The notes under the pieces are model-generated. The model was not told where the DNA came from and did not search any database. It saw only the letters and a list, made by a program, of their open reading frames with translations. A DNA stretch of 64,000 bases. It comes from Chitinophaga rhizosphaerae (GTDB taxonomy: Bacteria > Bacteroidota > Bacteroidia > Chitinophagales > Chitinophagaceae). The translations under genes were made by a program, and so were the position numbers. Numbering within the stretch: position 1 is the stretch's first letter; each line of letters opens with the position of its first letter. This document shows, piece after piece, positions 59,065-64,000 of the stretch. The DNA is taken from the NCBI RefSeq assembly GCF_003958645.1, contig NZ_RXLO01000013.1, positions 1 to 64,000 of the forward strand, written 5' to 3'.

Positions 59065-60384
59065 TTAGCCCGGAAATGTCTTTACGGTTTCCCCGAGATC
59101 GAATACCATGGCTTCGGGAAGCGCAGCGGCTACGATGCTGCTGCCGGCTGCGCTGCGGTATCCGCCGGCGCAATGTACCACGATGGGTTTGCCTGCGGGT
59201 ATCTCGCCCGTTCTTTCGCGGAGCTGATGTAGCGGAATGGTGATGGCTCCGGGGAAAAGAAGGCCTGCGGCGGTTTCTGAAGTATTGCGCACGTCTACGA
59301 CCGTGTAGTTTTCCGGATGCTTGCGGAATGCATCCACATCCAGCTGGGGCGTTACGGTCGTGCCTCCCTTGGTGATGCAGGTACCGGCGATGAAGGACTC
59401 GTAGCCGATTTTGGCGGTCCTGCGGATGAGCGCGTCGAGGCTGGCGGCGTCGCCGGCGAGGAGCACATAGGGCTCATCGGGCGCCACGATGCTGCCCAGC
59501 CAGGTTTCGAACTTGCCGCCGTCCTGCAGGTTGATGGCCCCTGGCATGTGGCCTTCCTTGAATATGTTTTCCGGTCGCGTGTCGATCACAACGGCGTTGG
59601 ATTGCACGCAGCCGGGTACTTTTTTGATAGCGGTTTCCAGGTCTTCCGCGCCTTTGCGGTTGATGGAAACATCGTACGGAAAGTATTTCGGGATGAAGGG
59701 TTGCTCGGAAAGCAGGGCTTCTACGAATTCGGCTTCCGTCATGTCCTGCAGCGACCAGTTTGTTTGTTTTTGTTCGCCGATAGTGGCGCTGGTGGCAGAC
59801 GACAGGTTTTTGCCGCAGAGCGATCCCGAGCCGTGTGCAGGGTAGATTACCACCTCGTCGGGCAGGGTCATGAGTTGCACGCGGAGACTGTGGTACATGT
59901 CTTTGGCGAGGGCTTCGCGTTTGGCGGATACCTTACCGGTTTTCTCGCGAAGGTCTGGCCGGCCGCAATCGCCGATGAACAGGGTGTCTCCCGTGAACAC
60001 GGCGGTGGGTTGGCCGTTTTCTTCGAGCACGATGCTGATGCTGTCTGGCGAGTGGCCCGGAGTGTTGAGGGCCTTCAGTACAGCGCCTCCGCCGAGGGAA
60101 ATGGTATCGCCGTTATCGAATGTGGTATGCGGATAAGTGGCTTCGAGGATGCGGGAGCAATAGACCGTGGCGCCCATGGCCTTGTGCAGTTCCAGGTGGC
60201 AGCTTACGAAATCGGCATGGGGATGCGTTTCGATGATGCCGGTAATGTTGGAACCTTCGGCCGCAGCGTATTCCAGGTAAGGAAGCGGGTCGCGCCCCGG
60301 ATCTACCAGCACGGTGCCTTCCGGGCCTGTGATGGCATAAGAGAAATGTGCGAGTGCATTATCTTCGAATTGTCTGATTTTCAT
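59065..60384 (-). CDS. MBL-fold/double-rhodanese protein (persulfide dioxygenase-like)
   Basis: 439 residues. About 1-235 is an ETHE1-like metallo-beta-lactamase domain (ETHPHADFVSCHLEL with H54/H56, LNTPGHSPDS with H111, GDTLFIGDCGRPDL), expected to oxidise glutathione or CoA persulfide with O2. Two rhodanese domains follow. The first (about 265-350) lacks the catalytic Cys (YVLLAGDAAS) and is probably structural. The second (about 350-439) has the loop VVHCAGGYRS with Cys near 405. This is the layout of CstB/BLH-type sulfide-detoxification proteins. It has its own Crp-type operator. Confidence 0.92.
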   Translation of the reverse strand: MKIRQFEDNALAHFSYAITGPEGTVLVDPGRDPLPYLEYAAAEGSNITGIIETHPHADFVSCHLELHKAMGATVYCSRILEATYPHTTFDNGDTISLGGGAVLKALNTPGHSPDSISIVLEENGQPTAVFTGDTLFIGDCGRPDLREKTGKVSAKREALAKDMYHSLRVQLMTLPDEVVIYPAHGSGSLCGKNLSSATSATIGEQKQTNWSLQDMTEAEFVEALLSEQPFIPKYFPYDVSINRKGAEDLETAIKKVPGCVQSNAVVIDTRPENIFKEGHMPGAINLQDGGKFETWLGSIVAPDEPYVLLAGDAASLDALIRRTAKIGYESFIAGTCITKGGTTVTPQLDVDAFRKHPENYTVVDVRNTSETAAGLLFPGAITIPLHQLRERTGEIPAGKPIVVHCAGGYRSAAGSSIVAAALPEAMVFDLGETVKTFPG

Positions 60385-60398
60385 TGCTTTCGTTTTTA

Positions 60399-60443
60399 CA
60401 AATTTCGGAATTGATCCTGGCTGGTACGGTGACTGCGGTCACC
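60399..60443 (-). promoter_or_regulatory. Crp/Fnr-type operator and promoter of the MBL-rhodanese gene
   Basis: GGTGAC-TGCG-GTCACC (60428-60443) is centred at 60435.5. On the minus strand GAAATTTG (60406-60399) is a near match to TAnnTTTG. The centre of the palindrome is 36.5 bp from the last G of that box, and no -33 TTG is needed if the regulator contacts polymerase from about -41. Confidence 0.72.
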
Positions 60444-60515
60444 ATGCAAAAGTCCTGCAAATCCGGAGCCTGTGCATTGACGGCCGTCATCGTCCCGACT
60501 GATTTCATACCGCAG

Positions 60516-60926
60516 TCAATGTGGCAGTTTCTCCCGGAAGCGGCCGTAGAGCCACGTTCCCGCGATGGCCGCCAGGATGGTGACGCCCACCGCCGCCGCG
60601 CCGGTACCTGCCTGCGCGAACAGGGGGCCGGGGCAGGCGCCCGTCATGGCCCAGCCGAGGCCGAAGAGCAGGCCGCCGTAAATCTGTCCTTTGTTGAATT
60701 TCTTCTCCGGGATCACGACCGTTTCGCCGTGGATGGTTTTGATATTGAACCGGCGGATGAGCCAGACAGACAACAGGCCCGTGGCCACGGCGCTGCCGAT
60801 GATGCCGTACATGTGGAACGATTGCATCCGGAACATTTCCTGTATCCGGAACCAGCTGATCATTTCCGCTTTTACGAGCACGATGCCGAAAAGCACGCCG
60901 AAGAGCAGGTATTTTATATATTTCAT
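60516..60926 (-). CDS. DUF6691/YeeE-YedE-type sulfur transport membrane subunit
   Basis: 136 residues with about four membrane helices. Opening YIKYLLFGVLFGIVLVKAEMISWFRIQEMF and GGLLFGLGWAMTGACPGPLFAQAG are typical of the DUF6691 half of split YeeE/YedE transporters. The GxCPGP Cys is the family's thiosulfate-contact residue. It starts 12 bp after the YeeE gene and works with it. Confidence 0.92.
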   Translation of the reverse strand: MKYIKYLLFGVLFGIVLVKAEMISWFRIQEMFRMQSFHMYGIIGSAVATGLLSVWLIRRFNIKTIHGETVVIPEKKFNKGQIYGGLLFGLGWAMTGACPGPLFAQAGTGAAAVGVTILAAIAGTWLYGRFREKLPH

Positions 60927-60938
60927 ATTATCTGGAGT

Positions 60939-61502
60939 TTATAATGCGAGAATCTGGGGAAGGATGAGATTGGCCATGAGAAAGCCCCCGGCCATGAACG
61001 CGATGGTTGCCACCAGCGACGGCCATTGCAGGCTGGACAGGCCCATGATCGAATGCCCGCTCGTACAGCCGCCGGCGTAGCGGGTGCCGAAACCCACGAG
61101 CAGTCCGCCCCCTATCATCAAGATCAATCCTCTCAATGTAAAAATCTGGTCGATGCCGAACAGTGAAGACGGAACGATCGCGGCTTCGGGATGCACGCCG
61201 TGTAGGCTCAATTCTGCCGCCAGCGCGGGATGGATGCTGGCCGGTTGTCCGTTGCCGAGCCACTGTGCCGCAACGACCCCGCCTGCGAGGATGCCCAGCG
61301 CGAAAATGAGGTTCCAGGATTCTTTTCGCCAGTTGTAGTTGAAGAAGGAAATGTTGGCCGGCGCGCAGGCGGCGCAGATGTGCCGGAAGTTGGAACTGAT
61401 GCCGAAGGTTTTGTTGCCCGTTAGCAGCAACGCCGGCACGAGGAGGCCGATCAGCGGCCCGGCCACGTACCATGGCCATGGTTGTTGGAGAAATGCTATC
61501 AT
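60939..61502 (-). CDS. YeeE/YedE family sulfur-compound transporter subunit
   Basis: 187 residues with about five membrane helices. FRHICAACAPANISFF and GTRYAGGCTSGHSIMGLSSLQ carry the conserved cysteines that relay thiosulfate or related sulfur in YeeE (TsuA). Its ATG overlaps the tauE stop (ATGA), and DUF6691 follows, so the two halves are produced together. Confidence 0.93.
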   Translation of the reverse strand: MIAFLQQPWPWYVAGPLIGLLVPALLLTGNKTFGISSNFRHICAACAPANISFFNYNWRKESWNLIFALGILAGGVVAAQWLGNGQPASIHPALAAELSLHGVHPEAAIVPSSLFGIDQIFTLRGLILMIGGGLLVGFGTRYAGGCTSGHSIMGLSSLQWPSLVATIAFMAGGFLMANLILPQILAL

Positions 61503-62281
61503 GTGTTGAGTTCTTTAAAAATGATAAATACCGCCATCGCCAGCACGAACCAGCCGAACCCTTTGCGGAGGCCCGTCGTGGAAATGCGTTGCGATATCCT
61601 CGCGCCCATGGCCATGCCAACGAGCGCCAGGGCGGAAAGCGTGAGCAGCAGCGGCCATTTCAGCTCGAAATGCCCCACGTCTCCCGCGAACCCCGCCAGG
61701 GAATTCAGTGCAATGATGAAAAGACTGGTGCCGGCAGCGGTGCGCATGGGCATCTTCAGCAGGTTCACCAGCGCCGGGATGAGCAGGAAGCCGCCACCTG
61801 CGCCCAGGAGCCCCGTCACCACGCCGGTTCCCGCGCCGTAAAACAGGAGCGGCCATTTCCCGGGAACCGGTGTTCCCGTTTCCTGCGCCTTGCTGCGGAT
61901 CATCGACCACGCTGCGGCCAGCATGAGGGCGGAAAGCAGCAGCATCATGGCCATGTCGCGGGAAAGGGTAAAGCTACCGGATGTGAAAAGCGTTGCGGGA
62001 ATGGCGGGGAGCAAAAAATGCCGGGTCAGTAACACCGACGCCACGCTGGATATACCGAACAGCAAGCCCGTGGCTACGGAAATCTCCCGCCGGCGATAGC
62101 TGCCCGCCGCACCGGCAAGACTGGTACTGCCCACGATAAAAAGAGAATAGGTGGTAGCCAGGGCCGGTTCCAGCCTGAAAAGGTACACGAGTACGGGCAT
62201 GGTAAGGATGGAGCCCCCGCTGCCCGTGAGCCCCAGGGAGATGCCGATGAGTATTGCCGCTATGTAGCCCGTCCATTCCAT
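61499..62281 (-). CDS. TauE/SafE-family sulfite/sulfonate exporter-like membrane protein
   Basis: 260 residues with about eight membrane helices and the duplicated GxTGxGG motifs LGLTGSGGSILTMPVLVY and GLLGAGGGFLLIPALVN. Related proteins export sulfite or sulfoacetate. Start at ATG 62281. An in-frame TTG further up would put residues inside the promoter. First gene of the tauE-yeeE-DUF6691 operon. Confidence 0.93.
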   Translation of the reverse strand: MEWTGYIAAILIGISLGLTGSGGSILTMPVLVYLFRLEPALATTYSLFIVGSTSLAGAAGSYRRREISVATGLLFGISSVASVLLTRHFLLPAIPATLFTSGSFTLSRDMAMMLLLSALMLAAAWSMIRSKAQETGTPVPGKWPLLFYGAGTGVVTGLLGAGGGFLLIPALVNLLKMPMRTAAGTSLFIIALNSLAGFAGDVGHFELKWPLLLTLSALALVGMAMGARISQRISTTGLRKGFGWFVLAMAVFIIFKELNT

Positions 62282-62302
62282 GCAGGTACTTTTTTGATCC
62301 TG

Positions 62303-62347
62303 CAAATGTCCGGAACGAAGGCGGCAACGATGGTGACCCAGGTCACC
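62303..62347 (-). promoter_or_regulatory. Crp/Fnr-type operator and promoter of the tauE-yeeE operon
   Basis: GGTGAC-CCAG-GTCACC (62332-62347), centred at 62339.5. The minus-strand GACATTTG (62310-62303) is a near -7 box. The centre lies 36.5 bp from its last G, identical to the arrangement before the MBL-rhodanese gene. The site lies in the 67-bp gap after the Crp/Fnr gene. Confidence 0.75.
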
Positions 62348-62348
62348 G

Positions 62349-62984
62349 TTACAACATCTCGATGTACTGGCGGTGTAATTTGACCTTCCCCTGCTGCTCG
62401 AGCTTTTTCAGCAGCCGGCTGATCACTTCGCGGGAAGAGTGAAGGTCTGTAGCGATCTCGCCATGCGTGATGTGGAGTTTGGAGGTGCCGAGTTTTTCGC
62501 GCTGGTTGCCGAGGTAATACACCAGGCGCTCGTCCATGGCGCGGAAGGCGATGTGATCGATGAGGGTGAGGAGCTCCTCGAACCGCTCGCGGTAGGTTTC
62601 CACCACGAAATTATACCAGCCTTTGTACCGCTGCATGAAATTTTCCATGAATTTCACGGGCACCAGGATCACCGTACTGTCTTCGATGGCTTTGAGCATG
62701 ACGCCGCTGGTTTCCTGCTGCTGCCCGCAGATCATGGACAGGGCACAGGCGTTCCCGGGCTCGAGGTAATACATGAAAATCTCGCCTTCGTCGTGCCCTT
62801 CGCGGTAGAGTTTCAGCCGGCCTTCGGCTACCAATACCGTGGAGCGGATATTTTGGCCCGTGCGCATGAGGGTTTCTCCTGCGGGGATGTTCCTGATCTC
62901 TGCAATTTCCGCCATTTCCGCTTTCAATTCCGGTTCGAACTGCGGAAAATGGGCGTCCAAATAAGCACGTGTGTCCATCATCAT
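62349..62984 (-). CDS. Crp/Fnr-family transcriptional regulator
   Basis: 211 residues. A cyclic-nucleotide-binding-type beta-roll (about 20-140: IPAGETLMRTGQNIRSTVLVAEGRLKLYREG, YLEPGNACALSMICGQQQETSGVMLKAIEDSTVILVP) is followed by an HTH (LHITHGEIATDLHSSREVISRLLKKLEQQGKVKLHRQYIEML). Cysteines in the roll (SMICGQ) could sense sulfur or redox state. The cNMP-binding Arg-Ser pair is not obvious. The two palindromes next to its neighbours are its probable targets. It lies 8 bp after the pncB stop. Confidence 0.92.
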   Translation of the reverse strand: MMMDTRAYLDAHFPQFEPELKAEMAEIAEIRNIPAGETLMRTGQNIRSTVLVAEGRLKLYREGHDEGEIFMYYLEPGNACALSMICGQQQETSGVMLKAIEDSTVILVPVKFMENFMQRYKGWYNFVVETYRERFEELLTLIDHIAFRAMDERLVYYLGNQREKLGTSKLHITHGEIATDLHSSREVISRLLKKLEQQGKVKLHRQYIEML

Positions 62985-62992
62985 CCCCCAAT

Positions 62993-64000
62993 TTACGCAT
63001 TTTGCGCATCATCAATGCCCAGCACCAGTTTCGCCTGTCGGATCATTTCCCCGCTGCCGGTATATTTGCCGGGTTCGTCGGAAAGCTTCACGACTTCGGT
63101 CCATTCGCCGTTATGCGGACTGGTAGCCGTCATTTTGATGACGATGTTCATAGCTGCGGGCCCGGCGTCGTTGGTAAGACTGGTCCCGATCCCGAACGAC
63201 ATCCCGATCCTGCCCCTGCAATGCTCCGCGATCCGCGCCACTTTTTCCACGTTGAGGCCGTCGGAAAAAATGATGGTTTTGCTGAGGGGATCGATGCCCA
63301 TTTTTTTGTAATGCCGGATCACTTTGTCTGCAAATACGAGCGGGTCGCCGCTGTCGTGCCGCACGCCGTCAAACAGTTTGGAGTACATTTTATCGAACTG
63401 GCCGAGGAAAACGTCGGTGGTATACGTGTCTGACAGTGCGATGCCCAGATCGCCGCGGTACACATCCACCCAATGCTGCAAACCCATCGCGTTCGACATT
63501 TTGAAGCCGAACCTTGCGGCGTGGAACATGAACCATTCGTGTGCATGCGTGCCGATGGGCTTCGTCTGGAACATCATGGCGAGATGAACGTTGCTGGTGC
63601 CGATGAAAGTGCCGGTCCCGAATTCCTTCAACGCTTCCACCACCAGTTTATGCACTTTGTACGAATACCTGCGCCGCGTCCCGAAATCCGCTACCGTTAC
63701 GCCCAAATGCCGGTACCGTTCTATTTTTTGCCGGGTGTTGTCGAGAATGGCTTCGTTGGAAATCCTTTCCGCATGGCCCAGCATGTAAAACAGTTCGCAA
63801 ATGAGTGACATCACGGGCACTTCCCACAGAATGGCGCGGTACCAAAGTCCTTCCACGCCCACTTCCAGCTGATCGCCATCCTGCGAAATATGCACCTCTT
63901 CGGGGTTGTAGCGATAACCTTCCAGGAAATCGAGGTACACGGGGTCGAGGTAGGGGCAGGTGAGCTGGAGGAAGTGTTTTTCCTTTCGGGTGAGCTGCAG
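62993..64000 (-). CDS. pncB: Nicotinate phosphoribosyltransferase (5' end outside the window)
   Basis: The frame is open through the right edge, and the visible part is the C-terminal ~335 residues. It converts nicotinate and PRPP to nicotinate mononucleotide in NAD salvage. Seen are YLDFLEGYRYNPEEVHIS, DFGTRRRYSYKVHKLV, FIGTSNVHLAMMFQTKPIGTHAHEWFMFHAARFG, and SDTYTTDVFLGQFDKMYSKLFDGVRHDSGDP. FSDGLNVEKVARIAEHCRGRIGMSFGIGTSLTND follows. The stop is 8 bp before the Crp/Fnr start, so the regulator may be co-transcribed. Confidence 0.96.
   Translation of the reverse strand: MQLTRKEKHFLQLTCPYLDPVYLDFLEGYRYNPEEVHISQDGDQLEVGVEGLWYRAILWEVPVMSLICELFYMLGHAERISNEAILDNTRQKIERYRHLGVTVADFGTRRRYSYKVHKLVVEALKEFGTGTFIGTSNVHLAMMFQTKPIGTHAHEWFMFHAARFGFKMSNAMGLQHWVDVYRGDLGIALSDTYTTDVFLGQFDKMYSKLFDGVRHDSGDPLVFADKVIRHYKKMGIDPLSKTIIFSDGLNVEKVARIAEHCRGRIGMSFGIGTSLTNDAGPAAMNIVIKMTATSPHNGEWTEVVKLSDEPGKYTGSGEMIRQAKLVLGIDDAQNA

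Noticed and set aside
60478..60489. TGACGGCCGTCA palindrome upstream of the MBL-rhodanese promoter
   Set aside because: 12-bp palindrome without a second copy, and its spacing does not match the Crp-type sites. It may be part of the DUF6691 3' end structure.
1..64000. CRISPR arrays, prophage genes, toxin-antitoxin pairs, restriction systems, rRNA
   Set aside because: No direct repeat arrays and no recognisable proteins of these kinds were found on reading both strands.

Overview
The window looks like chromosomal DNA of a GC-rich Bacteroidota, most likely Chitinophagaceae (Chitinophaga-like). The evidence is a SusC/SusD pair, TonB-linked barrels with carboxypeptidase-regulatory N-terminal domains, DUF4136 lipoproteins, a GH20 hexosaminidase, and promoter elements of the Bacteroidota form TAnnTTTG rather than a sigma70 -10 box. 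All calls come from reading the sequence. No database search was run.

Layout. The left edge carries the first codons of an ISAon1-like transposase (minus strand) and a tRNA-Leu(GAG). Positions 0.4-20 kb are mostly housekeeping and scattered metabolism: a DUF2130 protein, a HAD phosphatase, lipoproteins, ApbE with a glutaryl-CoA-dehydrogenase-like enzyme, PyrF, a secreted sugar isomerase and oxidoreductase pair, Mrp/ApbC, 3-hydroxybutyryl-CoA dehydrogenase, a GlxA-type regulator, an amidohydrolase, a GH20 hexosaminidase and an aldo/keto reductase. Positions 21.3-27.1 kb (minus strand) hold a compact five-gene operon: a flavin disulfide-reductase-like protein, an ABC ATPase, a permease/binding-protein fusion, EgtB and EgtD. 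I read it as combined ergothioneine uptake and synthesis, with a reductase-family member that has lost half of its redox disulfide.

Positions 27.5-34.2 kb hold MoeA, mannonate dehydratase, a Bcr/CflA exporter, a Rossmann-fold protein, a thioredoxin-reductase-like flavoprotein and a YihY/BrkB membrane protein. Positions 34.3-46.7 kb form a catabolic island: a GntR/FCD regulator with its own operator, a 579-bp control region with four GTACGTAC palindromes, SusC/SusD, a class-III PLP enzyme, an enolase-superfamily acid-sugar dehydratase, an SDR, a cytoplasmic ceramidase-like hydrolase and a sodium symporter. The same palindrome recurs between a PQQ sugar dehydrogenase/cytochrome c fusion and a gluconolactonase (48.7 kb), and before a TonB-dependent receptor (49.7 kb). 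This suggests one regulon running through to about 52 kb.

Positions 52-59 kb hold a GH130-like protein, an amidohydrolase, an unknown protein, OsmC, a second acyl-CoA dehydrogenase and an M19-like dipeptidase. Positions 59-64 kb (minus strand) are a sulfur module: nicotinate phosphoribosyltransferase, a Crp/Fnr regulator, TauE, YeeE, DUF6691, and an MBL-rhodanese persulfide dioxygenase-like protein. Two transcription units in it carry the same GGTGAC-N4-GTCACC palindrome at exactly the same distance from the -7 box, which points to direct Crp-type activation.
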